A stretch of 64,000 bases of DNA from Onthophagus taurus (lineage: Eukaryota > Arthropoda > Insecta > Coleoptera > Scarabaeidae). Of this stretch, positions 1 through 12,206 are shown piece after piece. Below the pieces are notes generated by a model. That model did not search any database, was not told the DNA's origin, and saw nothing but the letters and a program-made list of their open reading frames with translations. Positions within the stretch are counted from its first letter, which is position 1; each line of letters opens with the position of its first letter. Location of the stretch: positions 19,847,501 through 19,911,500 of the forward strand of contig NC_091971.1 of NCBI RefSeq assembly GCF_036711975.1, in the 5' to 3' direction. A program made the position numbers and the translations under genes.

Positions 1-1056
1 GTCGTTGACTATAAAGGCGCTAAGAGGATGTCCCCAAGGAGGACCTGCCTGGTAGTTGATGACTTGATGAACACCTTAACAAAAAATGGATTCAAGATTC
101 AGGGATATATTGATGACCTGGTAATCACAATCCGAGGTAAATATGATACAATCATAACCCAACTAATGCAGAAAGCCCTACTACTCACCAGTACTTGGTG
201 TAGACGCAATGGGCTCAGCATCAATCCAAATAAAATCGAACCTTAACCTCAAAACAGAAGTTAAATACCTAGGGATAATACTAGACAGGTATGGGCATCA
301 GTGGACCAAACAGCCACATTAAACTGCCCCTCAGCTCGAACATAACAATTTTCCAAGCAGAAGTTCTTGCTATAAACTTCTGCACCGCTTTGAACCTACA
401 GAAGGGACAGAAAGGTGCATCCATTAACATTTTCACAGACAGTCGGGCCGCCTTAAAGGCAATTCAGGCGTACACATATGACTCCGCACTGATCAGAGAA
501 TGTACCAGCAACCTGAGAGAACTTGCTAGGAGAACCCTATGGTGGGTTCCAGGCCACAACAACATTAAGGGCAATGAGAAGGCGGACAAGCTGGCGAGAG
601 AGGCAGCGAACACGCCCGTCATTGGACCCCAACCTAGTTGTGGACTACAAAACCTAAAACAAATAATCAACAGTTGGGAGGTCGCAAAGGTAGCCTTACG
701 CTAGAAAGAACTTCCAGGTCACAGACAAGCGAAGAGTATGATAACTCCATCGCAAAACAAAACCAAAGAGGTTTTATGCCTCAGCAAAGGCGATCTAAGG
801 ACGCTCTCAGGTTACCTGACCGGCCATGCGCCCCTAAAATACCACCTCCCCCACATTGATTGTACAAGCTCAGGATCAAACTTGTCGACTTTGCAACGAC
901 GAGTCAGAAACAGTTGAACATATACTGTGCAATTGCGTCGCCAGAGGCCGTCTAAGGCACAACATTTTCAGTAAAACTCTCTTGACACCTACCGACATAA
1001 AAGTTCAAGACCTCAGGGCAATACTAAGGTTCATCAAGGACCTACATTGGTCCTAA
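1..1056 (+). pseudogene. RNase H-bearing non-LTR retrotransposon fragment (I/R1-like)
   Basis: This is the 3' part of a LINE-type retrotransposon, broken by frameshifts and stops. A GCPQGG reverse-transcriptase motif reads from base 26 and hits a stop at 53-55. The palm motif GYIDDL (103-120) lies in another frame. An RNase H domain follows at 291-704, with the glutamate in FQAEVLAI, the aspartate in FTDSRAA and the last acidic site in GNEKADKLA; the first catalytic aspartate falls outside the open frame. A C-terminal zinc-knuckle-like motif (CRLCNDESETVEHILCNC) sits near 880-935. RNase H plus this knuckle is typical of I/R1-related elements. The 5' part lies outside the window. The domain calls are secure; the clade is uncertain. 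Confidence 0.85.
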
Positions 1057-3005
1057 ACTTTTAGAGGGCTAAAGTTACAATAGATCTTATAGGTCACGGT
1101 AACGAGAACGGCCGCTCCCCTCAAAATATTAATTCTATGGCACAAGAAAAACAAAATGTTAGGACAACGTAATAATGGCATTTTAGCATTAATCCCATCA
1201 ATGCAGAAATCAATAACCATCAACATCAATTTCTATATCAGTCAATACCAATATAATACATATTACCATGCCCTCAAATCTATCTGCTGTAACCACATGT
1301 CGTCCAATTATGTTTAATCAACAAATGTCTATATCGATATAGATTAATATGGATCTGTATAGCTCGCCTTTTCGAATGTCGTTTTTGAAGAAGGCGAATT
1401 AATTATGCCAACTGCCCAATATCTAACCCAAACAGTACCTTTTTGTGGATGAATTACCACCTGAGCAACCTCGTGGGGGTTGGCGTCGTCCCATATACGG
1501 CAATTTTATGTGTTAACATAACCATTCATCCAAAAATAAAACTCTTCCAAATGCTCCGACGCTCACTCAGCAAGGAAACGTGGTATATGTTCATTAACTT
1601 TGAGCCTCTGGGTCAAATGGATTTTGTATAGGTGTGGAATGTTCGACTTCTTGTGCACAGCGAGGAATCGACTGCATGCAATCACTGATGTCATCTCTTG
1701 GAGTCATTAATGATAAACAAAAGAGTTGACAGACGCTGCCAAAAACAATATGGCCGCCACAGACTGTCATCATCGTCACACCCTTATTGGAAAACCTTTT
1801 ATAAGTTCATTTATAGGCAGATTGGGATGGATATGCTAACTAAATATGACTCATCAACTTAGGATATATAGTTTAAAAGAATTCAGGTAGATTAAATTGA
1901 GGCCATTCTGCTGCTGCCTATTCCTAAAAGTGTCAAGGAGATTCGTCGGATTTTAAGTACAGTGTTATGATACAGGAATTTTACCATTCCAGAAATTTGT
2001 TGTGGAGTTCCGACGCATCTTTACATCCGCAGAAGAAGAACCTGTTTGCTACCCCAATTCTTGCATGTTTATGTTTTTGTTTTCATCATACTTTCGTATT
2101 GCAGACGTTTCTGATTATATTGTTAGAGTTATATTGACTCATTGTCAGATTATAAACGGTATAATCATGTTGTTTACAATTTCAGAAGTTCTCCTTTACG
2201 TATGGAGTTAGCATGAAGCCTCTCGTCCCTTATGCTGCTATAAAATGTTAAAGATTTTGTAGATCATTTATTGGAACAAATCGATTGCAGCAATATGATG
2301 TCCGTATAATTCGCCATACCAGAAAGATATACAGCGCTCCAGTCCCTCTTTCTCGTGCAGTCCGGTTGTTGACTCTATTCGGTGGAACAGGCTCGAGACA
2401 GGTGATGAAATAAGATACTCGAATGAATTGATTCTCACTAAACTCTTATGTTTTTCTAATTTTTCTAAATCTCTTTATATACTTCATAATGAGAAAGAAA
2501 AAATAATTTGACGATTTATAGAAATATCATGTGATTTATCACTGAAATAGGACTTACTACAAAGTCATGGCAAATTATATTAGAAGAAAAACGCAAGTTC
2601 GTGTCATAAATCAAAAATTATACCTTACCATTACATAAGTACCTACAACTAAAGTATAAAGTCAATGCTAGTTAGTAATAAAACACTCACTCTGTATATA
2701 TAAATACAATCATTATTATTATATGTACGTCACGTACAGGACCACCATTAGGAAGTAAAACTACTTCACATTTGCAGGAATAATTACATGAATAGAATTG
2801 GAAAACTCACTAGTTTTAATATGTACTTATTTACTTTACTATCACGCTGTGTAATTATTGACATGAAAATTCAGGACAAACAATATTACAAACGCCTATA
2901 TAATTATTTTTTACGATGTAACAAAAACCGCAAATGATTCTAAATTAAATTTTGTGCAAAACATGTTAAATGATTTTATGAAAAAATTTTAATGTCCATT
3001 TTAGA
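1057..3005. other. AT-rich stretch without recognisable gene
   Basis: I read both strands and found only short, unconserved open frames and no transposon ends that I recognise. It could hold an old, fully decayed element or plain intergenic sequence. Confidence 0.5.
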
Positions 3006-3009
3006 ATTA

Positions 3010-3310
3010 GGTAACTACCGCAAGGAAATCTTCAACAAACAAAAAAGTTTAAAGTTTGCGTAATCTCGGCGGTAGTCGGGAATAAGTTTAATGCCGGAAA
3101 CAACTTTTCGCTATAAAAACATAACCTCTCATAACGGTTAAACGCCGTTACGCGAACTCGGAACTGTAGTAACAAAGAGATATTCCCGAGCACTTTTTTC
3201 TTGTTCTTCGTTACATTTCGCGGATCATCATTGGAGCTCGTTTATGTGTAATTATTCCACTGAGTGCGTGTCCTGAAAGAGGATGTCCCAGGGGCGCACA
3301 TGACAGGTGT
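3010..3310. promoter_or_regulatory. CpG-richer patch, candidate promoter or 5' exon
   Basis: Against an AT-rich background this patch is clearly richer in CG dinucleotides. It has a TATAAAAA box near 3112 and a cluster of CG-containing words downstream. A possible splice donor (GACAG/GTGTAAAC) lies near 3306. No reading frame is attached. It could be a distal 5' untranslated exon of a gene to the right, or a chance remnant. Confidence 0.2.
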
Positions 3311-3655
3311 AAACGGCTCATTTAAACAGATCTCACCGTGACCATTTAACGATTTAAGTAGGGGAAAATTCAAAGATTTCGTGCTTCACAATTACACCCT
3401 CCAAGTATTTCACTTATAACTTAAATGACACGCATATAAAAGAATTACTTATTACAGAAAATCTTCGATATAACGGATTTCGAATATAACAGATAAAATA
3501 CTTTTAAGTCATACTATTATTATCTATTTAGCTTATAGAAAGAATCCAACATAGATTATTCCCCAAGTTGCTTTATTCCATGTTAATAGATAATCTCAGA
3601 GTATTCCCAGAGTTGTCTAAACGATTTATAAATCAAGGAAGGTAATTATTGTATA

Positions 3656-3915
3656 CTTTTATTGAACTAAAAGTACAACTAACATTAGACTTAGAACTAG
3701 AAATATTCGGGTTTAGCCGTACGTCTCTTAAGACGGCTAAATCCGAATGTTTCTAGTTCTAGGTCGAGTGTTAATTGTAACGCTAGAGTTAGTTATTGCT
3801 TTAGTTGTTATTCAGCGTTAGATTGTTGCATATTTCTCATTAAACTAAAACTAGAACTAAAACTAAACCTACAACTAGAATTAGTTGCGGGTTTAGCCGT
3901 CTTAATCCTTAGAAG
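3656..3915. repeat. Dispersed CTAGAAC-tail repeat, copy A
   Basis: This copy consists of runs of variants of ACTAGAACTAAAACTA plus an inverted GGGTTTAGCCGT block. An internal palindrome of about 28-bp arms lies at roughly 3690-3755. The same family recurs at 9430-9665, 26780-26885, 44865-45084, 54165-54300 and 59690-60109. Two of those copies carry hammerhead-like motifs; this one does not. Confidence 0.7.
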
Positions 3916-4007
3916 CCTGATTTTCCAAATTAAACTTTAAAAAATATAAATGAATTTTTTGTTGTAACCAGATAAAGGGAAAAACATCATAATACATATT
4001 TTATATA

Positions 4008-4710
4008 CAGGCTGTCCAGAAACTCAACGTCAAGCGTATCTTTAGGTACTACGGTCAGAAAAATGGGTAATTTAATAGTGATGTTTTGAATAATGACATC
4101 CTTATTAACCATGGTGCTATAGAAGTCACAAATCAAGCATCAAAAGTCGTTAGTTTTGAGAAAAAAATATTAATTTAATTGAATTAAGGTTACAAAAATG
4201 TATGTCTATTAAGTTTCACCTTTTCTAAAAAGGAGTAGCAGCAATAGCAAAAAGGAATAGTATATAGATAGCATACAAAAAAACAGGCAATATTTTTTAT
4301 GAAAAGAAAAATGGCAAGTGTTGTATCATTTTTGATCCTTAAGTAAACATGCCATCTTTTAAAAATACTTGCCAAAGGTGCTGTAGTTCTCCTTTTTGTA
4401 GAAATGGCGTGTCAAACTTAATAGACAAAACTTTCTTCAACCTTAACTCAATCAAATTAATATTTTTTCCGCTAAACTAACGACTTTTCTTGTGTGATTT
4501 GTGACTTCCATAGTAGCATGGTTAATAAGGATTACATTATTAAAAAAAATCACTGTGAAATTGCGAATTTCTGACCATACTGTACCTAAAGATATGATCT
4601 ACGGTTACCACTTAACTAAGAGACATGGAACTTTTTCTTATTTTACCAGAACAGGTATGGGTAATGGCCTTTCGTGCGGTACCTGCTTGACGTTGAGTTT
4701 TGGGACACTC
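4008..4710. mobile_element. TIR foldback element flanked by TA
   Basis: The ends are inverted copies beginning CAGGCTGTCCAGAAACTCAACG. TA dinucleotides flank both sides, as for the Tc1/mariner superfamily. Inverted arms of about 190-270 bp surround a short centre. No transposase can be read, so it is non-autonomous. A solo copy of the end lies near 21510. Confidence 0.7.
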
Positions 4711-4788
4711 TATATATAAATATGGTATTTATGAACAAATAAAACGTAAAATCTTTCTGAAAACATAAAAGTATAGGGCAAATAGAAT

Positions 4789-5725
4789 TTAAATTTTATA
4801 TATTTGATTATGGTTTGGGATATGCATTGAAACATGTTTTAAGATGTAGAAAATTGACACATTTTTCACATTTAAAATGTACCTTTTTGTGGCAAACCTC
4901 ACAGCGTGTTTAATTTTCATGGTATACAATAATATGATCAAGTATTTCAAAACGTGATTGTAAATGTGCTGTATTAGACATTTTCGATAGTCCTCTTTTG
5001 TTTCGATCTTTGTATGTCTCAAGAATGTTTTGCCCAACAGTTCTTCTAAATCCAAAATTATCCATTTTTCTTCAAGCATTTCTATGAAGATGCCACGATC
5101 ATATCAATACATTGAGAAAATAATGGAAAATACCATTTCTTACCGCGTATAGGTTTTCTGTACAAGCTTATATTCTGGTAACACGCACCCATCAGCGCCT
5201 CCCATGTTCTTGGAATATTTTCTTTTATTACATTTAGCTGCTCAATTTCAATACGTGTTTTCTCGTTGCTGGAAAAACCTTTAACTTGTGACAGAGGAGT
5301 GGTAATGTTAGCATTTGAAGCAATTCATACAACATTATTTCATTCTATTTACAAATCACTATAATATATTATGACTTTTTTGTAACATATAAGAAAAAGC
5401 GCCACTGTACGCTACTGCCGACGTTGAGCATTTTGTTCTCTGTTATTGTTCCCTTGACTCCCCTAGATTTTAACTCACAAAGTAATGGTAGTGAGGTAAA
5501 CAAGTTATCGAAATAAAAGTGGAGTGGATAATCTTTCCAATTGGATTTCAGCAAATCAGCATATTGTAAAATTAGTCGGGTTGAAATATTACAATTCCTT
5601 TTAGTGGTTCACGGATCTCATCAGGATATTTTATCTCAGCTATAATCTTCTGCAATTTCCATGAGAGTGAACAACACACAAAAGTAATTACAGAACTTTT
5701 CCCATCAGAAACCGCAATAGGTAGC
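4789..5725 (-). pseudogene. piggyBac-type transposase remnant
   Basis: Minus-strand fragments match the DDE_Tnp_1_7 (piggyBac) family. The conserved FYFDNLFTSLPLLCELKSRG block (5440-5530) is followed by a GTITEN motif. A C-terminal cysteine-rich domain, with spacing like CEVCHKKVHFKCEKC and a later C, reads near 4800-4910. Between and beyond these the frame is broken several times. The N-terminal half and both ends are not recognisable. The domain architecture is unambiguous; no function is retained. Confidence 0.75.
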
Positions 5726-6073
5726 TTATTTCAATCTTATTTATACATAATATACAAGTGTCTAAGAATAAGTGGCTCTGTACATTTCTTTAAATATGAG
5801 GTATTGTTAATGACAATACAATGACTCTTTTTATTTAACAATTAAATGTCGATACGTCATGGCAGACGTTAATCAAGTCGACCATTAATTTAAATTTATC
5901 ATCATTTTTAAGATTTTTTCTCGGAACGGTTAATTTTTTTCCAAATTCTAAGACCTACTTTCTTATTGCAAAAGGTATGGAAGAATAGAATCTGTAATAG
6001 GTATTAAACTTGCTAAGAGCACAAAATTTTAAACATAACAATCATAAGAGATAAAGACCAATGTTATGAAATA

Positions 6074-6397
6074 TACGAGGCGTGTCCATAAAATAAGTAC
6101 CGGTTTGAAAAAAAACAACACATAAAAACATTTTTCAAAACAAAATGTATTTTTACATGTAAGAGCATGTCTTAAACTATTTTTCTACTTAGTTGCCACC
6201 ATTGTTCGGACATCTCCTTCATCATTGTATCGAGTAAGAAATGCCAAAGCACTTCCAAGTCGCTTCGTCTTGTGAACATCCGTGAGCATTTTTGGAACAC
6301 AACGGGAACACAATTTCCAATGAATTAATCTTTTTGTGACAATCTCATACAATACACTGGATCAAAACGGTACTTATTTTCCGGATAAGCCTCGTAA
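6074..6397 (-). mobile_element. Internally deleted mariner remnant
   Basis: Inverted ends about 28 bp long contain ACGAGGC and AATAAGTACCG. They bracket a minus-strand transposase fragment near 6195-6315 reading KMLTDVHKTKRLGSALAFL, which is typical of mariner transposases just before the first catalytic aspartate. The rest of the transposase is deleted. Confidence 0.65.
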
Positions 6398-6399
6398 TA

Positions 6400-7230
6400 T
6401 GTCATTGAAATTTGTTGTTCACAATTTAATCTTTGTTGATAAAAAAGTATTATTGAAAAGCTAGTTTTGGTCAGTATCCTCATAGTAGTGCCTCACATTA
6501 AAAGATTTTATAAAGCCAAATGATTTTATTTTACATAAAGTTGCCCAATTATTCCGGGACAGCTGTATAAGGTCTGTCTCAATAAATGTCATAAGTAGTG
6601 TAATGGGCAAAAAGTTATGCCCCTATACAAAATTACACATTTGTAAACAACAGTACATTTGTACAATTATTTTGTAAATTAATTAATTAATTTACAAATT
6701 AATTAATTGTTAAATGAGCGCTAATCTTCCCAACTTATTTCGGGTTTTTACTGTTGAGTGTTGTTGCAACCTTATAGTTCTTTTTATTGGTTCCTTAATT
6801 GGATTGTGATTCTTCTTCATTCCATTCTTCAACCAATACGAATTAACAGAAATTTCAAACCCATAATAGCAGATACTTAAGAAGATTTTGTGCTTCATGT
6901 TAAATCTATCTTAGCCTAGCTTTTGATTAACTTTTAGTAATATATTTTTTTTTTATATTATACATAGCATAACTGTATAAGGCCTAGTAAATACATAGTA
7001 ATTACCTAGTTACTTATTTTTGACACAAAATTAAACAAGATATCGTTTTGCAGGTTTTCCCAGTGGTCCAGTCTACTTTACACATAATATAGATAAATAT
7101 TGTCATATGTTTACCGTTTTAAGACCAAAACGCAAAAACACGCGCAATGCGATACACAGAACACACATTTAAGTTATTACTGTTTTTGTTATAATTCCAC
7201 ACTATTGGTCGCGTTTGAATTGACTAGGGC
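6400..7230. other. No gene seen
   Basis: AT-rich sequence with an AATTAATTAA-type palindrome near 6671-6710. No coding or transposon signature is recognisable. Confidence 0.5.
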
Positions 7231-8123
7231 ACTAGGTCACTAAATCGAACGTCTTCATTCTCTGAAGGCGACGCAGGACATCCTCGTTGTAGAGAAGCTA
7301 AATGGCGTCGATTTTGGGATTATCGAGCATTCTCTTCTCATGTTTAGATGCGAATTCAAGCAATTAAATGCAATTTCCGTTGCTACTTCCAAGTCGTGAT
7401 GGAGGTCGGTATCTCTTATATACCAAGGTGCATTCACTATGCAGCTTACGTACATTACATACGTACATTGTTTTGGAATCGTTGAATCAGACTTGCATTT
7501 GTTTTGCAGGTACAACCCCACATTGGTTTTAATACTTGCTTGTTAAACTTGTTTCTTAGTGATAACGTTGATTTTCTGCCAATAAGCCAATACAGGTGTA
7601 TAAATTTGATATTCCTCAGGTTTTTTTTTTGACGTGAGCTTTCCATTTGAGTTTGGCATCCGGCGTCATACCAAGATATTTTGCGGTATCGGCGTAAGGG
7701 ACTGCATTACCATTTATGTGTACTGAGACATAGTTTACTTTCTTATAAGTAAAGTTTATGTATGTTGATTTATTTGTATTTAATTTTATTAGCCATCGTT
7801 TGGTCCAGTGTTTGTGTCATCTGCGAATGTAGCTGTTAAAGTTTCTGGTAGCTGAAGAAGGTCGAATGTGTAGAGTAAGTACACTGTTGGGCCAAGCACA
7901 CTTCCTTGAAGAACTCCGGCTTGTATTTCCTGCCGTGGTGAATAAACGTTTTCGTATTACCCTCTAAAATATCGATCAGAAAGATACGATTTTAACAGTT
8001 GACTATACTATATATAGTTGATGATAGTATTTGGTCTAGTTTGTAATTTAAACCATCCAACCAGACTTTGTCGAAAGCTTGTGCAACATCCAAAAATACG
8101 ACGGAGCAGACTTTATTTTCTTT

Positions 8124-8668
8124 GATATTTGATATTTGATTGAATTTTGATTTTTATAAATCACTAATTGTACTTTTATACTGGTTTATTATAACTAAAT
8201 CCGCTTTACATGTTTCGACTAATTAGTCATCTTCAGAAGCGTTGTCGTAATATAAGAAACGGCGTTCAAAAAACTTCGCATAAAGTATAAGTCGTAAATA
8301 AGGTCAGCACATCAAAAACGGTGATATTAGTTAGTTTAAGAAATCAATTCTTAAACTTTACATTTACATTTTAACATGTTAGTTCTATAGTTTTTTAAAA
8401 TTTAATATTTACAATAATTGTTTTGAATGTGCCGTTTTTGATGTGCTGACCTTATTTACGACTTATACTTTATGCGAAGTTTTTTGAACGCCGTTTCTTA
8501 TATTACGACAACGATCTGAAGATGACTAATTAGTCGAAACATGTAAAGCGGATTTACTTATAATAAACCAGTATAAAAGTACAATTAGTGATTTATAAAA
8601 ATCAAAATTCAATCAAATATCATTCACATCTACTGGTAAAATGGATTTTACTATTAACATTGATCAAA
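8124..8668. mobile_element. Foldback retroelement with hammerhead-like motifs
   Basis: The insertion is flanked by a perfect 12-bp duplication, TTTATTTTCTTT, at 8112-8123 and 8669-8680. It has inverted arms at 8132-8321 and 8432-8620 around a 110-bp spacer. Each arm carries a hammerhead-like motif. The left-arm copy (minus strand, 8202-8241) is complete; the right-arm copy has lost part of stem I. It encodes no protein. The target duplication suggests retrotransposition by a partner element, possibly Penelope-like; that is inference. Confidence 0.8.
8202..8241 (-). ncRNA. Hammerhead-like ribozyme motif (CUGAAGA core)
   Basis: Read on the minus strand, the segments fall in hammerhead order. 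They are stem I CGCUU, core CUGAAGA, one extra U, stem II GACU/AGUC with loop AAUU, GAAA, a palindromic stem III (ACAUGU including the closing U), cleavage-site residues UA, and stem I return strand AAGCG. Stem I pairs perfectly over five base pairs. All invariant core residues are present; the only deviation is the extra U after A9. Minimal stem III motifs of this kind are known from Penelope-like elements and usually act as dimers. Confidence 0.6.
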
Positions 8669-9429
8669 TTTATTTTCTTTATTTCCAAATTGATGTGTTG
8701 GTATTAGGGCTTTTTCTTCTATCACAAGTTTTAGTCTTTTTAATAGTAATTTTTCAAGTAGGTTTGATAGTAAGGGTAATAATGAGATTCTCCTATATGA
8801 CGTAACATCTGTGCGGGGTTTACCATGTTTTTGTATCATTATTATTTCAGCAACTTTACATATACTTGGTAAGTATTTCTGTTTAAAAGCAGCATTAATT
8901 ATGTGTAATAATTTTGTAATCGCCCGTTTTGGTAGATGTTTCAATGTTATTCCATTAATAAGTTGAGATGTTCTTAAGACTTTCAGATGTTCAGCAAACA
9001 AATTAACTTTTTCTTGATTCTTGATTATGTTTTTGCCACCTAATTATAAAAAGGTTACATTTTATACTAACAATTTCACAACATTAAGACAAAAAGATGT
9101 TATTATTAATATAAGGGTTTCTGAGTATTGTAACAAAATGACATGCTATTTTAAGATAACACTTCAGTTATTGTTTTGATATCGCGTAAATTTTATATTA
9201 AAAAATGAGAATTTTAGAATAATCCCGTAGAATTTTTTCCATAAAAGTGGTAAAATGTCGCCACATGAGCAGCATAAGTACAAAATTTTGAAATTATAGT
9301 TTGAAACTGAGTTTAACAAAGTTGCACACGATTTTAATGCAATAAGAAATCATTTTAGCGTTTTTTCTTGTGACAAAATGTAAAATATTTTTTTGTCATA
9401 CTTTTTTTTTGTCTGGGTATAGTCTTATC

Positions 9430-9665
9430 TAGGTTAAGATGGCTAAACACGAATATTAGTAGTTCTAAGTCTAGCGTTAGTTCCAATGATAGTGTTAGTT
9501 TAGTATACTTTTCATTGAACTAAAACTGAACTAACACTAAACTTCAGATTATGTTTCATTGAAGTAAATCTAGAACTAACACTAGGTCTAGAACTAAAAA
9601 CACAAGAACATGTTTCTAGTTTAGTGTTAGTTGTAGTGTTCTAGATTAAGTTGTTATTCTTATAG
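9430..9665. repeat. Dispersed CTAGAAC-tail repeat, copy B
   Basis: Alternating AACTAACACTA-type and TAGTGTTAGT-type runs, with a degraded GGCTAAACACGAATATTAG end. It is the same family as copy A but more diverged. Confidence 0.6.
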
Positions 9666-9744
9666 TTATTATTATTATACTAACACAAAACGTAACAGTG
9701 TGATACTGTTTTGCATTTGTGTGTATTAAAATTATTTTCATATA

Positions 9745-9804
9745 CCGGGTTTTTGGCTATAACGGACACCTCCTTCCCCTTATTAATCTGTTATATCGAG
9801 GTTT
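9745..9804. repeat. Solo pogo/Tigger-like terminal repeat
   Basis: The sequence ends TTATATCGAGGTTTTACTG followed by TA, matching the TIR of the composite element at 51420-54333. A related ATCTTCGATATAACGG stretch lies near 3463, but I cannot show that the two belong to one element. Confidence 0.45.
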
Positions 9805-10609
9805 TACTGTATTAATTCTCTAAAAAATTTCCACTCAAAGTTTCGAAAGAGTGAAATTCCTCGATCGTTTCTAAAAATAAAAATACGATTCTATAATTTT
9901 ATTATGGTGTTCTAAAAAAAATAAAACAAATTAAGAAATAGATATCAAAAAGATTCTTATCGATAAATCAAGAGGTTAAATTGCCCAACTGTCGGTTACA
10001 ATAATTAAGTAATCGTCGAGGCGATTACCTTATAAAAAAAATAAGCCAGACTGGACGTTTTAAATTGCCTATTATTCGGCATATTTAACACAGTTGTGAC
10101 TCATATTGTAGTCAATCTTAAGTCGATTTCAGTGACACCTGACTCAGGTAGAAATCCTTCTTTGTGGAACAGACGTGTTTGTTCCAAAAAATACCTAGAA
10201 TTTGTACAAGACTGTACGGTTAAAAAAGTTAATAAGTTTTCAAACAAATGGATAAATTGCATGTTTGTAAAACATTTTCCATTTAAAAAGTTTAATGAAT
10301 ATATTAATAAACGGTGTATTGGATTTTAGCCACCACAAATACACGTTTATTGTAATTAAAATTAAACAGATTGAACTCCATGTGTAAAGGTTATTCGCTT
10401 CAATATAGCCGCCTCAATTTACCAAACCGGATATTTCATTTACAACAGTTTTAGGTGGGGTGGAGGTTTCCAATTAATTTTTTTTTATTAAAAAAATATC
10501 GCACTGAAATTTCAATATTCACCAAAAAATCTAAAATAAAAAAAAATAATAACATAACCTTACATTTAATAATCCATTTGACATAGGGGAGTGTGCTTTG
10601 ACATCCCCA

Positions 10610-11110
10610 TAAAAGTAAGGTTAGAATCGCGACGCTTTGATTGAACGATCGAAATTAAGATTGAAAAAAATATCTTTAAGAATTAAATACAATTTCCAAG
10701 GTTGAGATTTCGTTCTGTTATTATTATTATTTTCTTTTATTCGTAAAAACAGGTCCTTAAAGGTGAACGAAACAAGGATACATTCAGTTGAAAACCGTAA
10801 AACGAGCCGGAATCGCAGAAATACATACCTATCGACGATCGCCCGGAATTTCACTTGAGCCGACACCAATTTATAAAATTTAATTTCAAATAATCACTTT
10901 CGTATTTCAAATAGCGCGCGTACTTCAAAAAATCGCCTTTTTAATGTGCGAGCCGGCAAACGGAGAAACGAAACGTATAAACGTGATACCTCTCGCGTAG
11001 CCGGAGAGGAACTGTTTTGTTTTGGTTCATGGAAGGTGAGCGCCGAGCGGGCTCAATGCTCGCGATGCTCAATCAATATCATGCGGCGGGAAATTTAAAT
11101 TTAAACCCAA
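10610..11110. promoter_or_regulatory. CpG-richer island, candidate promoter/first exon
   Basis: A GC- and CpG-richer block of about 500 bp lies between very AT-rich flanks. On the plus strand an ATG (TTCATGGAAG) at about 11029 is followed at once by a good splice donor, GTGAGC. That would suit a short first coding or leader exon. No partner exon was recognised. Conservation in related species would decide. Confidence 0.25.
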
Positions 11111-11719
11111 CCGAAAAGGAAAACTCTTATTTTCATACATACATATATCATTCTGTTATACAACTTTGTTTGAGTCTATTCTAGTGCAAAAATTGTGTTA
11201 CCCCACCACACTAAAAATACAAGAACAGTTAGTGCCATATTGAATGTGTCAATTTAGCGGGAAATTTTAAATATTTAAAAAGAATGAAAGAATTAACGTA
11301 AATTCAAATAATCAGTTATAATGAACATGGAAATATAATTAAGCTAAATCTTGATGATACAATATTTATGGGTATTCTTAAAATTATCAAAAGTTATGTT
11401 AAAATTTATCAAGAAATTAATTTTAAATATACAGGATGTTCTTGTAAGTCGTGGTATAATTTTAATCACAAATATTAGAGTTAAAATTAAGGAATTATTA
11501 ATTCTAATTCAAATTTTATTAATTAAAAATTAAGGAACAATGATTTTTTGTCAATAAACCTTTATTTAGGCCTTTAGAAACAATCTTTAAAATATAAAAT
11601 ACAACATAATACATTTTGGTAGATTTTTTGAACGTTTTTGAACTCCATAGTAAATGGAAATTTACATTTGATGCATATAAATACTATCGTGCTTTGATAT
11701 ACCCTGCAGCTTCGTCTCC

Positions 11720-12130
11720 ACTTTTCATTGTTTTTTGAATTATGTATAACACATTATAGTTACAAAAATTGTGGAACCATGTCCTCTGGTGTATCTTTAC
11801 TGTTGTTGACACTAATAAGGCTTCCCTACAAGTTCCCATCTAAAATCCAACTGAGAAATTGGTTTGTCATTATATTGTTTGCCTGTGCATTTTTCAAGCA
11901 TTTACTATGGCGGAGTCTAACATATTTATAAATGGCAACCACCATATTTCCCTGGTAATAGTATTTCAAATGTTCCGACAATATCAAATGGCAAATCTTA
12001 TATTCCACCGATAGTTTCTTCTAAATATCTTCCCCATCAAATTGTCAACTTCGTGTGAAACATAACCAATATCAATTACTTCGTTGAGATCAAGATCTTC
12101 AAAAATTGCTTCAAGTTATTTCAGCATTAA
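11720..12130 (-). pseudogene. Possible piggyBac-type transposase fragment
   Basis: Minus-strand pieces in shifting frames read roughly YVSHEVDNLMGKIF, LDSAIVNA and NQFLSWILDGNL. Their order and character recall the C-terminal half of piggyBac transposases, but the match is weak and heavily broken. It may belong to another DDE family. Confidence 0.3.
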
Positions 12131-12161
12131 AGGCCTTTTGGGATTAAATTGATATTTGACT

Positions 12162-12206
12162 CTACTCTAAAGTCGCAAATAGGGTATATTTGCGACTTTA
12201 GAGTAG
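12162..12206. repeat. Perfect 20-bp hairpin
   Basis: Arms CTACTCTAAAGTCGCAAATA (12162-12181) and its exact complement (12187-12206) flank a 5-nt loop. It lies next to degraded transposase-like sequence. It may be a subterminal repeat or a tiny foldback insertion. Confidence 0.8.

Larger units (their letters stand above)
7255..9001 (-). pseudogene. Jockey-clade reverse transcriptase, split by a foldback insertion
   Basis: The minus strand carries a Jockey-type reverse transcriptase. TSYRRISLLPLLSNLLEKL lies near 8720-8830, FLDVAQAFDKVWLDG near 8050-8100, AGVLQGSVLGP near 7880-7920 and the palm motif FADDT near 7822-7840. C-terminal fragments run down to about 7255 in shifted frames. A 545-bp element (8124-8668) interrupts the gene. 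Removing it together with one copy of its 12-bp target duplication rejoins the reading frame from HQFGNKENK directly to VCSVVFLDVAQAF. The gene is therefore an older insertion than the foldback element. The 5' half (ORF1 and endonuclease) is missing. Confidence 0.85.
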
